Source: Polytrichum commune
Taxonomy: Eukaryota; Streptophyta; Polytrichopsida; Polytrichales; Polytrichaceae
Direction: 5' to 3'
DNA length: 64,000 bases
NCBI GenBank assembly: GCA_950295325.1
Contig: OX485806.1
Span: 25,422,001 to 25,486,000 of the forward strand
Shown here: positions 51,369-63,351 of the stretch, one piece after another
Layout: every line of letters begins with the position of its first letter
Numbering within the stretch: the first letter of the stretch is position 1
The notes under the pieces: generated by a model
Told to the model about the DNA's origin: nothing
Database searches by the model: none
Seen by the model: the letters and a program-made list of their open reading frames with translations, nothing else
Position numbers and translations under genes: made by a program

Positions 51369-53731
51369 GCAAATTACCTACAAATGTGACAATGTCCACT
51401 TTGCTCTCCCTTTCAAGCCTGGCCGCACCTCCGACTAAGTTAAGCAATGAGATGCGACACTATTTATGGTGTTTAAAAGCACAAGTGCATTCCTATGACT
51501 TACAGTACTACCTTAAAATTGAAGCATGCCATGTATATAGGTTGCACTAATTGTCAAGATGTTTTCAATTAGTGTCACAACAAATTTCCATATAAATTTG
51601 GACTAAGAAAGAGTCTAGCTCGAGTCTAGAAAGTGTAATGAACTCCAATGTATCAATGGAATCACTTACAAAATATGCATAGGGCCTCGGTTATGAACAA
51701 ATTGATATAATGTTACTTTAAGAATCTTTAAATATTTATCTATTAGAATATTTATATACATATGTTATATCCACATTTTGGAACATTAGTTACATATGAT
51801 GAATTTTTCTAGTATTAAAACATTTCTATGTGTAAATTTACAATATTATAATATTAATTCATCATAATGAACATGGAGAGGTCTTCCACATGCAATGAGT
51901 TGCCGCCTTGTTCCTTATTTCAAACCTCATTTCTCAATCCTTGAAACTTAAGCTAGAATGTAAAGAAGTGATTCACTTGGAAGAACTACTTGTGTTAATC
52001 GAAATAGTGTCATGCTGACAATTAATGAAGGTGATAAAAATTACACAATTGGAGGGCTTATTGTACGTCTATCATGCGTACAAGCAAAATGGTATATGAT
52101 TATTCCTCCTAATATTTATTGTATTGCAATCACCTATTAGTACATCTAGTCATTGGAATTTCAATCATGGTCGTTTGTTTAGGAGTTGTGCTTTGTTTGA
52201 GTGTAGGATCATAGAGAGTTGCATGATACTTTATCAATGCCTGCATGTTTTTATGTTTCTCCATTTCATATCCCACGTCTACTCCCTCTCCTCAATGCCA
52301 CGTGTAAGGTTTTAAGCAGTACACAACCTGAGGCATGAGCATAATATCTAAAATAACGCTATTGAAAGGCTAGGATGTTCCCAAAGGCCATGAAAACAAG
52401 AACGGTATTCTATGTTGTAGAAGAGAAGTTTAATGGACACAATTTAAGTGAAACTATAACTCACTACACAATGATACTCACTAAAGCAAAGGGCCAAGGG
52501 ATACCGTAAACGGCCATCAATTTAGATTTGGTAACCAACCTAAGTCCCTAAATGCATTTTGGCATTGTGGGGTTGAAACGGGTTAACTTGGTGACTTGGG
52601 TTTAGAAGTATTGTGATGGAGATCGGTGCATATAAAGTGGCATGTAACCGTACAAATGTGAGTTGTTCGTAGTGTATAAAATTCATAATTTATTTTGTGG
52701 CCATGTAGGTGTAAATCTTAGGTAGATTATAATAATTGGAAAGGCAATGCTGCAGTGGTAAGAAATGGGCAAAATGGTAGCTTTGCTTTGGACTAGAAGA
52801 TGTGTCAGCTTTCCTATTGATTTTGTAACAGGCAATGAGGAATCTCTTCATCATCTCAATACCAATCCACTCCGGAAAAAAATCAACAATTCACCTAAAA
52901 TGTGCTTGGTTGTTCTCAATGCTTGCAACGCCCCGACCCTAAATGATGCCTCCGATGAGCCCAAAATGTCAATTAAATGGATGAACATGGTAGATGTTCT
53001 TCAAATGCCAATTACTTCACCCATACAAAATTTTAGCCCAGTTGGCCAAGATCTACCATGTGAAATTGGGTAACCCACCTCCTCTCTACATGCACAACTA
53101 AATCTATCGAAAGACTGAGAATAGCCCAACATAACAAAGCCATCCACTTCAAGGCCACACTACAAGCCAACAAATTCACTACACTATATATTGTGTTTAG
53201 TGTCACCAATCCTCTTTGTCTTGGTCAACACTAATTGGGAACCGCTCATGTAGTGCCATCAACACTAAACGAAAACCTAGCATTATGTGTCATGCCTTGT
53301 AAAGTGAGGGCATCATAGATTCACAATGTAAATCCGATTACTATCACTTAGTATGTAATCTCTAATTCAAATCTCGACCATCCATGAATCTATTACATTA
53401 CTAGAATGTTAGGATACAAAATATATACCAAATTTTTGTTTCGATAATTGACATGGATTTCCTACAAATTTCGATCTACCGAATCAATACTTGTGTTACC
53501 CTAACTTTACCGGTCTCAAATTTGTAGATATGAGTAGAAATTTGTGTGAAATATTTCATGAATATTTGATAGAAATAGTCATGAAATGCTTTTTGGGGCA
53601 ATCCGCTTAGAATTTGTTTCTCTTCATAAGGAAAACAATTCCCCACTATTACTCCTCCTCAACACATGCAAACTTTCTCAATTTATCTGTTATAGATGTG
53701 TCAACCTTACTTGATCTTAAACAAACGAGAA
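51369..53731. other. Intergenic region, AT-rich
   Basis: No supported gene. CACTACACTATATATTGTGT at 53179 resembles the end of the neighbouring MITEs but no partner end was found. The 102-codon frame at 52765-53073 has no recognisable motif and is not called. Confidence 0.55.
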
Positions 53732-54101
53732 CTACACTAAATATGATACTTAGTGTCGTATTGTATTTAATGTCACTAAGGTAACTGTTTAAATGACATT
53801 TCTTATGAAAAAATGCACAAATATTGTCATGGATGATGGACGAGTTCATCCATCGGCCAAATCCCTACCTTCTCTTGTCAGCAACTTGTGATGAAATGTT
53901 GTCATGGATGTTTGAAATTTGGTCGAAAAATCACATACTAAGTAACACTCATTGCAAATCTATAATCCCCAAAAATACTTACAAGGAATGACAAATAATG
54001 TTGGGTTAACATTTACTGTTGGTGGCAGTATACCGTGGCTCAAAATTAGTATTGAGGAAGACAATTAGAATTGGTAATAGTAAATATCATATTTAGTGTA
54101 G
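53732..54101. mobile_element. CACTA-like MITE, about 370 bp, related to 51036-51368
   Basis: The left end CTACACTAAATATGATACTT and the right end (reverse complement CTACACTAAATATGATATTT) form a terminal inverted repeat. TTAGTGT words recur inside. The first ten bases are the same as in the 51-kb MITE, so the two belong to one family at different ages. Confidence 0.7.
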
Positions 54102-55086
54102 ACGTACATCAATCACCCGTGAATCCTCCACCATAACCTCTTCTTCCCACCTCCCTCTACAAACTAAATTGTCAAATATTCCCCTTATACCCCACCTTGC
54201 AAAAGGAAGGCAATACACCTATCCTACAACTTGGTAACACATGACTAGGGTCGGAGAACATGCTCACATTCATGATTCTATGCCCCCCCCCCCTCCCTTT
54301 AACCTTGAAATTGGGTTAGGACAAGTGAAACCCCAAAAAGTTGCATCGCCTAGAGTACCATTGATGGGGTGAGGGGTCGTTGCACAATTCACTTGTTTGT
54401 TGGTTAGTCCTAGTCCGGGCACATGGTCTCATTAGACGGTGCAACCCCCATCCCACATAAAAAAATCGCTATGACATCTTTTTTAAGATGTTTTTTTTCT
54501 CTCGCTTTTCCTTTAGGTATTTTTTCAAAATACCTTTAGAAGTTAAAATATGCCTCAACAAGCATTAGGCTACGTATAGTTCTAAGACGTGTTCGTGGGA
54601 TGATTCCCTCAAGTTCCCCATTGGCATATATTGTGAATGTACTTTAAATGTATTTTACTCCACTGTACTATAAGGTTAAATAACTCTCTAGATGCAATTC
54701 ACTAATATAAACACATTTCTATATAAGTTAAGCTCGCGGGGGGGGGGGAGGGTCACTCCCTCTTATATTAATGCATACACGTGCGCTCAGACCTATTTAT
54801 CAGGGGGCTATTTGCTTTGCAGATAAGATTATAACATATGGTATTTTCCAAAATAAAGGTAAATGATTGTATTTTAATACACCCAATCAGTAATCATAAA
54901 TTTTGGGGGGAATCATTTCAAAATACTTTATTTTACTTGTACCGCCAAAAAAATTGGAAAGAAGATTGCAATTCAAACAACGCGCTGGAATTTCCCCTCC
55001 TAGCACGTAGGTAGAGAACATGAACTCCACGCTGGATACGTAGGTTTAGTAATGTTCAAACCAACCAACCTGCGAAGTCATTCATC
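54102..55086. other. Intergenic region with homopolymer runs
   Basis: Contains a C10 run near 54285 and a G10 run near 54738. No coding region or transposon end was recognised. It abuts the start of the right duplicate segment at 55087. Confidence 0.6.
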
Positions 55087-56400
55087 CAAGCTTTTTCAAC
55101 AGAAAACTACCTCTTTTCATCCACTAGCACAAACCCTACCCTAGACCCGCTACCCTTAGTCGTTGTTTCCACATTATTTTACATGTACTGACTAGATAAA
55201 AGAGGTCATTATATGTGATAGTATTTTACATGTAAACATGTTTCATTATTTTAGAACCCCCTATATTATATGTACCGTTTTTTGCAAATTTTATCTATAA
55301 TGAATGTATTAGACGTCATTATTTATCGCCCGTTGTTTCTACGATTTTTGCCAGTGACCGCCCCCCCCCCGAGGAATTGATAGAATAATTGATAGAATAA
55401 TTGATGAGCATAGTCTTTTTCTAGTATCCTTGTTAATTGTGTATATTTTGTGTTTTGCATGATCAAGAGGATTCAAATGCACTAAAGAGCATATCGTTTG
55501 GACATCTTCTCCAAAAGCTATAAAGGTTTAAAGTTTCAAATATAGGTGACCTAAAACTAACACCCATGTTGGATGCTTAGACACAATGCTACACATCCTC
55601 CCCATCAAAATGTACATACTATATTAGATTTCTAGGTGTTGGTATGAGGACATGCATTGGGTTTGGCTTTGCCTATTGGACCTCAAACCCCAAACATCCT
55701 CTGTGCTACAACATGCTAGGAAATACCCCCCCACCCTAAACCAACACCCAAGAATCTCACATAAGTAGTACATGTTGATTATGCGAATGTCCACCAACTT
55801 TGTAAACAAAAGAGCGAAAGGGATCAATTATTACAGATGATGTCGGATGTAATTTAATTGTGTGGCTCTCTGTCGTCTTTTGTGTCGTCTCTTTCGTGTG
55901 CAACACTTTCGTTCACTCGCAGTATAACTAGATCCATGTTTCTTCTGCTTCAGGGAAAAGGAGCATTGCCCCTGGTGAAGCTCGGGCGTTAGGAAATGTA
56001 TGATTGCATTCCACTTCTCCTTCTTGTTCGTTGTGTTATTGCAATGGTTGTTGGGAAGTGTGGGGGAGTGATTGGGGGGATTGGCAATCATGCTTGTGGT
56101 TTGCGTGTGAGTGTCCTGAGGGGATGCACTCACGTGGAGGTGATCGGGTGGTATGTGCCGTGTGTGTTTGGAGTCATAAGCTAGATAGGGTACGCTAGTG
56201 TATGCAATGCAAAAGTGGTGGGGAAAAGCATGGCAACAAAAAGGTGTAAAGCATAGATAGCATTGCAAAAACTAAGTGCAGAAACTTAAGGTGGAAACAC
56301 AACAAGAGTGAGCGTGTGTACACAAACACAACACCCGCTCTGTGAAAATCCTTCATTCGAAGTCCATTTACATACTAGTGAAGACCAAAAACATAGTGTA

Positions 56401-57845
56401 CACACGGGGAGGTGACTATCGGAATTTTAGAAACCACGTGAGATAAAAAATAGGGTCAATTCAATTCATTGAGGGTAAAACTTATACATTCATTAGATCT
56501 ACCATAGCTTTGGAAATATGTCCCCTACATGTTTATATGTAAAACAAGGAGGTGAATAATTCCTCCAATTTAGTAATTAGTAGAAAAAAATAGGATTATA
56601 GATATTTGGAAATATGTCCCCTACATGTTTATATGTAAAATAAGGCGGTGAATAATTCCTCCGATTTAGTAATTAGTAGAAAAAAATTAGGATTATAGAT
56701 ATTGGATCCCCCCAAATGTGTGTGCTAGAATCAATAGAATAATTATGGGTTAGACTACTTGGATGAAGAATTGTGTAATTTTGTCCAAGTTTGAATGAAA
56801 CGCGTTAGTTTGGAGGGGAATGTTGTGGATTTTTTTTTGGGAAGGAATGTTGTGACTTCTCAACGGCCCTTGGGTTTGCTTAGGGTTTGGACAAGCATAG
56901 TGGTGTGAAGGTGGTGAAGCGTTTGGGTAGGAGGTCTTGCATTGGTGAAGCGTGGCACAAAGGCGGTAGGTAAGACACATTTTTTGGAGCTTTCTTCTTT
57001 GCTCCATAGCATTCACAGCATTCACACAGGGTATTTCACAAGCGCCAAAGATTCGGCTTGCTCCGCTCTCGTAAGGTATGTCCACTTCATGCCAACAATT
57101 AGTTTTAGTTCTTTGTCATCATTGGTGTTAAACCTCTTCAAAATTTTTGTCTTATCATGACATAAGAGAGGATATTGATATGTACCTTGACATGTATTGG
57201 AGGGTGCATAGTTATATCCTAACCCTTCACATTGTAAATATTTGGTACAAGGTTGAATGTGTTTGGGAACACAATTAAAGTAAATGTTTTCAATTTGTGT
57301 ATTTAGTTTTTTCAATTGAATGCAATCTTTTGTTTTGGAGTAGATAATTATGCAAAAATTTCATGTCTTATGACAATTGATTATATTTCTTGTTATGTTC
57401 TATTCGTGTTTACAACTTGTCTATGTTAGCTTGTACATTTTGTCATCTCCATGTTCATTGGTAATCTTTTAACTAAACTCCAAGTGTTATTGATTGTGTT
57501 TTGAATGGTACTTTGAATGCTTTAGCATTGGTATAACTAATTGAAACCGATTAAATGACAAGATGTATGGTATGGAACGTTTGTTGCTCACAGAGTCGAT
57601 TTTGCAATGCTATAGTATTCTGTTCATTATTTGGTACATGTACGATTTATAAAAAAAAATGATGCTAAACATTGGTCTCTCCAAAAAATTACAAATAAAC
57701 ATAGGGTGCTTAAAAAAATGTCAAAGCAACTTTATATTTACAAATAGGGAGGGAAAAAATACCAAGAGGTGCATAAATACCCCCCCATTAAATACCCCAT
57801 TATCACATGTGGTTACAAAATGTAAGAGGGTGTGATCCCCCCGTG
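56401..57845. mobile_element. 1445-bp insertion with short terminal inverted repeats and an AGTGTA target copy
   Basis: The left duplicate shows the empty site CATAGTGTACAATAC near 1371. Here AGTGTA occurs on both sides (56395-56400 and 57846-57851). The ends are CACACGGGGAGGTGAC and, inverted, CACGGGGGGATCACACC. The interior has a 96-bp tandem duplication (about 56510-56702, TTGGAAATATGTCCCCTACA) but no recognisable transposase. A 6-bp target copy with CACGGGG-type ends does not clearly fit a named superfamily in my knowledge. Confidence 0.7.
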
Positions 57846-58130
57846 AGTGTACAATACTTACATATTTACAACAGAACCTCGCGCACATGCATGCATATTG
57901 ATAGCTTGTTATTTCTTCATTTTCCTTATGATCTATCGATACAAGTTAAAGCCAATCCCCTTCCCTCCGGGGCGGCGTAGTTGGATGCCACATTAATGAT
58001 AACACTGGCCAAGAAACAAATGAGTAAGTTAAACCCAATAGCCCGAAACCCTGCAACCACATGGCAATTTGTCTAAGGAACAAGAAGTGAGAGATTATAC
58101 TAAAATCTTATTGAAATTAAAAGCATCTCA

Positions 58131-58580
58131 ATGTTTCCAAATAGACCAAGTGTCCTGGTAGATTTTAAGGCAAAACCAGTGGAGATCCAAGTGTTTCCAC
58201 ATCCAACCGGTTGTAAGGTGAACATGTCTTATTTGGTTACTTATCTGAGTTGGTCAACTATATTTGAGTGTTGTGTGATTAGGTTTGGATCGAGCAATGG
58301 ATATGAAAAGAACATGTGTTTCAAAAGGATTGGACTACAAGCTCAAAAATATATTAACTATACTAGGGTCAACAATCTTCACAATTGGGGGGTCTAGGTG
58401 GTTGTTTACGGCTCCAATCACTTTGACTGTGAAAATTTACAACATCAGCATGAGAGATTAGTAAATTCATAGAAAATCACATTTGCGGATCCAAGAAGAA
58501 TCCCGAGTTTGAAATCCAAAATGAGAATCATGGCAAACCACAAAAACTAAACCGTTTGCGACACATTACTACAAAACGGG
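58131..58580 (+). pseudogene. Module A2: degenerate coding-like repeat
   Basis: Matches A1 closely (VDFKAKPVEIQVFPHPTGC, TRVNNLHNWG) and breaks at the same downstream point. See A1 and A3 for the module's reading. Confidence 0.5.
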
Positions 58581-58824
58581 TAAGTTCCTTCTCCGCAAGA
58601 CTGAAGACTAGAGAGGCCTTTAATCTCTGAGGATTATTTTGGGCATAATCGGTCAAGATCCTAGTGTTCCCAAATCCAACCCATTACATGTTTTGAACTT
58701 TCGGATTCTCTTTATTAAGTCAAGATATATTCAATATATTACTCTAAAGTGATAGAGAATTTTCATAAAGTCTTGAACTTCAACCCGCTATTTCTCAAAC
58801 TCAACCGGTTCATTTGTGATTACA

Positions 58825-59040
58825 TTGTTTTGTCTAATTAGTGTGCGTCACCGTTCGGAGTTATGCATTGCTATACCATTTTACTCAGAGTATCCTTTTT
58901 TACCCAAATAACATAAGGTGTTAGTGTGCACGCCGAAGAATATGATACAACTTAGTTACGTAAAAAATGATAATGTGGGTAAAAAGTCAGAGCATCAAGC
59001 CATTTCGAAGGGTAACCCACACTAATTAGACAAAGCAGTG
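58825..59040. mobile_element. Foldback MITE, copy 2
   Basis: TTTGTCTAATTAGTGTG...CACACTAATTAGACAAA, the same element and the same relative position as 2366-2573. Confidence 0.7.
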
Positions 59041-59334
59041 CAGCGGTCGGTCCCCCTCCGTTCCTTGGAGGGCCTCATATGACAACTTTGTAAATAAAGG
59101 GCCAAAGGGGATCAATAATTACAAATGATGTGGAATGAGAATGTAATTGAATTGTGTGGCTCTCCTCCTGCTCCTGCAGAACCTGCACCCAAGGCTCTCG
59201 GATGCCATTCCCTAAACCTCCAAAACCCTCCACAAATAAGGCAGCTCACTTTTGGCTGAGCATGATCCCCAAGACTCTTTCAACATTTGTGCATAACTTA
59301 CTTTCAAGACGCTTCCCGTACTTTATCAGTCATG

Positions 59335-60400
59335 TGCTTCCTGGTAGATTTTAGCCAAAACCGGTCGAGACTCAGGTGCTCCAAATTTAACTGTTTATAA
59401 GGTGAAGTGCTTTATTCGGTTACTTCTCTTAATTGGCCACCTGTATTTGAGTGGTATGCGGTTAGGTGTGGACTTAAGCGTGGATACCACAAAGACATGT
59501 GTTTGAAAGTGATTGGATTATGTGCTCAAGTTTCTAAAATTATTCTAGCATCAATAGTCACCATAATCGGGGGTTTAGGTGGTTGTTCTAAGGTTCCAGT
59601 TATTTTGACTTTGAAAACTCATAGCATCAACATGAGAGATCGGTATAATCCATAGATTGTTACCATAATCTCATATCGCATTCGCTTATCTAGGAAAAAT
59701 CCTAACATTTGGAATCCAAATTGAGAATCGTGGCAAACAACAAATACTAACCATTTAACCCCTAACTTCTCAAGGAGCCCATTTCTGGCTGATGAGTACC
59801 TTCTTCCCTATATCAAGTCTGTCCAACTCATTCATCCACAATCGAAATAACTATAAACATCAAGCCAACATGGATATGTATGGATAGACACATGAGCCAT
59901 GCAATTTATAGATGATTAGAATGTGTAAAAAAATGTCAAAGTGGGAAGTGGTCATGTTTTCGTTGTGTTGGGAGCTCATGTGAGGGTGTTGACTCCAATC
60001 AATAGTTGTCACGTCAATGCTTGCATGAACAACAAAGATGATTATTTCAGTAAAACCGAAATGCTTTTTCATGTCTATGTAGAAACGGTCTTCATGCTCA
60101 CATCAATCATTCAATTCATCATTTGGACACTCGCGAAGGATACAACATGAAATTTTCTTGTGCATCGCTTCCTTGTTATAATCTAAAAATTCCAAGGATT
60201 ATTTGTGCACATTTCCCCTCTCGTTATAGCTCATCTCCCATGTTTCAAGATCCTACAAACAAAACTTATTTTAGTCTCAAAACTAGTCCATGTAAATTCA
60301 TCAACCAACATTGAACCCAATGCACTGAGAACAACCCTTTCATAAGATTGGGAGGTGGAGGGTTAAGACACGTTACCTTGTGTTGATACCTTTTCGATTT
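59335..60400 (+). pseudogene. Module B2: degenerate coding-like repeat, uninterrupted copy
   Basis: Same readings as B1 without the Harbinger-like insertion, which lets the module be followed through: YSVTSLNWPPVFEWYAVRCG, YHKDMCLKVIGLCAQVSK, GSGHVFVVLGAHVRVLTPI and FSCASLPCYNLKIPRIICAH. Stops separate the blocks. Unknown family. Confidence 0.5.
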
Positions 60401-61029
60401 CCTTTCATTAATTCAACATCTATTGCAAGAATTCCTCCAAACTGCTGCGCTATTTACCTAAATTGGTGAACCTCAACCTGCTAATTCCCGCCGGCTCACC
60501 CATCTATTTGGACATGTACCACTAAAACTTTGAATCGTTATAACTTTGACACATATTTGAACGGAGTTCAAAAATGGCATACTTTGGTGCGTTGCAATCC
60601 CTTCCAGTTACTAACAAGTTCTATCTAGACTTTTTGTAGAAGAGTAATTTTGATTGCCCACAATGGGTCACTTCCATTGCAAACTCCAAGGAGGAGGATC
60701 CACTCAAGATCTCCAAATCGTAGCCTGCATTCAATGCCAGTGGGAAATGGGCAGAATATTGTTGGTAAGTTCCTTCTGTAAACAAAGGGCGAAAGGCCCC
60801 ATCCAGTATTGCAGACAATGTGGAAGAAAATGTAATTTACTCGTGTGGCCTTCGCCTGCTCATCATGCAGAACCTGCACTGAAGGCTCTCTGTTGGCATT
60901 CCCAAAGCTTCTAGAACCCTCCAGAACAATGTGATTTCCTTAATTAGCTAAGCATCGTGGCCAAGACTCTTTCAACATGTGTGCATAACTTACAGACACA
61001 CTTCCTTTGCTTTCTTGGCCCATAGAGTC

Positions 61030-61490
61030 ATAGACCAAGTGTCCTGGTAGATTTTAAGGCAAATCCGGTGGAGATCCAAGTATTTCCACATCCAACCGCT
61101 TACAAGGCGAACGTGTCTTATTCGGTTACTTATATGAGTCGGTCAATTATATTTGAGTGTTGTGTGGTCAAGTTCGGATCGAGCAATGAATACGAAAAGG
61201 ACATGTGTTTCAAAAAGATTGGAGTACGAGCTAAGAAATTTGTGAAGTGTTCTAGGGTCGATAATCTTCACAATTGGGGGGCCTTGGTGGTCGTTTATGA
61301 TTCTGATTACTTTGACTTTGAAAATTCACAGCATCAGCATGAGAGATTAGTAGATTCCATAGATGTTGCATCAATCTTATATCACATTTGCGCATCCAAG
61401 GAGAATCATGACTTTGCAATCCAAATTGAGAATCATGGCAAACTACAAAAACTAACCGTTTGAGACACATTACTACAAAACGGGCAAAAT
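61030..61490 (+). pseudogene. Module A3: longest-open copy of the coding-like module
   Basis: The frame stays open for about 130 codons: VEIQVFPHPTAYKANVSYSV, YEKDMCFKKIGVRAKK, NLHNWGALVVVYDSDYFDF, SIDVASILYHICASKENHDF, and stops at TGA after QIENHGKLQKLTV. It is the best template for a homology search. No start codon or flanking exon was identified and the family is not recognised. Confidence 0.5.
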
Positions 61491-61749
61491 ATCATTGGTA
61501 AGTTCCTTCTCCGCGAGATTGAAGACTACAGAGGGCCTCAATCTCTGAGGATAGTTTTGGGCATAATCGGTCAAGATCCTAGTGTTCCCCAATCCAACCC
61601 ATTACATGTTATAATCTTTCGGATTTTCTTTATTATGTCAAGATATATTCCATATATCACTCTAAAGTGATCGGTAACTTTCATGAAGTCTTGAACATCA
61701 ACCGGTTATTGCTCAAACTTAACCGGTTCATTTGTGACTACATTGTTTT

Positions 61750-61955
61750 GTCTAATTAGTGTGGATTTCCGTTTGGAGTTATGCATTGCTATACCATTTT
61801 ACTGAGAGTATCATGTTATACCTAAATAACATAAGTTGTTAGTATGCACGCCCAAGAATATGATACAACTTGGTTGGGTAAAATATGATAATGTGGGTAA
61901 AAAGTTAGAGCCACACGACACTCCGAATGGTACCCGCCCTAATTAGACAAACCAG
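61750..61955. mobile_element. Foldback MITE, copy 3 (diverged)
   Basis: TTTGTCTAATTAGTGTGGAT at the left and GCCCTAATTAGACAAA at the right, with the same interior words as copies 1 and 2. It lies between A3 and B3. Confidence 0.6.
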
Positions 61956-62079
61956 TGCAGTGATCTGTTCTCCTCCGTTCATTGGAACGCCTCATATGAC
62001 AAAATTGTAAGCAAAGGGCGAAAGGGGTCAGTTATTCCAGAGGATGCCGAATGAAAATGTAATTGAATTGTACCTTCTC

Positions 62080-63130
62080 GGTCATGTGCGTCCTGGTAGA
62101 TTTTAGCCAAAACTGGTCGAGACCCAGGTGTTCCAAATTTAACTGTTTATAAGGTGAATGTGCTTTATTCGGTTACTTCTCTTAGTGGGCCACCTGTATT
62201 TGAGTGGTATGCGGTTAGGTGTGGACTTAAGAGTGGATACCACAAACACATGTGTTTGAAAGTGATTCGACTATGTGCTCAAGTTTCTAAAATTATTCTA
62301 GCATCAATAGTCATCACTATTGGGGGCTTAAGTGGATGTTCTAAAGTTCCAGTTATTTTTACTTTGAAAAATTGTAGCATCAACATGAGAGATTGGTATA
62401 ATCCATAGATTGTTACCATAATCTCATATCGCATTCGCTTATCTAGGAAAAATCCTAACATTTGGAATCCAAATTGAGAATCGTGGCAAACAACAAATAC
62501 TAACCATTTAACCCCTAACTTCTCAAGGAGCCCGTTTTTGGTTGATAAATGACTTCTTCTCTATATTATGTTTGTCCAACTCATTCATCCATAATCAAAA
62601 TAACTATAAACGTCAAGCCAACATGGATATGTATGGATAGACACATGAGCCATGCAATTTATAGATGATTAGAGTGTGTAAAAATATGTCAAAGTGGGAA
62701 GTGGTCATGTTTTCGTTATGTTGGGAGCTCATGTGAGGGTGTTGACTCCAATCAATAGTTGTCACGTGAATGCAATATTTTGCATGAACAACAAAGATGA
62801 TTATTTTGATAAAACCAAAATGTTTTTTCGAGTATATGTAGAAACGGTCTTCATGCTCACATCAATCACTCAATTCATCATTTGGACACTCGCGGAGGAT
62901 ACAACATGACATTTTCTTGTGCATCACTTCTTTGTTATAATCTAAAAATTTGAAGGATTATTTATGCCCATTTCCCCTCTTGTTATAGCTCATCTCCCAT
63001 GTTTCAAGATCCTAAAGACAAAACTGATTTTAATCTCAAAACTAATCCATGTAAATTCATCAACCAACATTGAACGAAATGCACTCAAACAACCTTTCAT
63101 AAGATTGGGAGGTGGAAGGTTAAGACACGT
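62080..63130 (+). pseudogene. Module B3: degenerate coding-like repeat
   Basis: Third copy of module B, about 90% similar to B2 by eye. It preserves the TTA-flanked empty site (CTTCTCTTAGTGGGCC) of the Harbinger-like element found in B1. Confidence 0.5.
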
Positions 63131-63351
63131 TACTTTATGTTGATATCTTTTCGATTTACTTTCATTAATTCAACATCTATTGCAAGAATTCCTCCAAACT
63201 GCTGCGCTATTTACCTGGACTCGTGAAGTTGAACCCGCTGGCCCATCGGTAACTAGAGGTTGAATATCTCCGAATTCTTCCCGCAGTAAAATCCCATTTC
63301 CCTCTTCATTGCTGCACCATTTTCGATGCCGGAGGTGCACAGTGGCGTGCA

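Noticed and set aside
52765-53073. 102-codon plus-strand ORF
   Set aside because: It reads with a plausible composition, but has no motif and no flanking exon signals and sits in AT-rich intergenic DNA.
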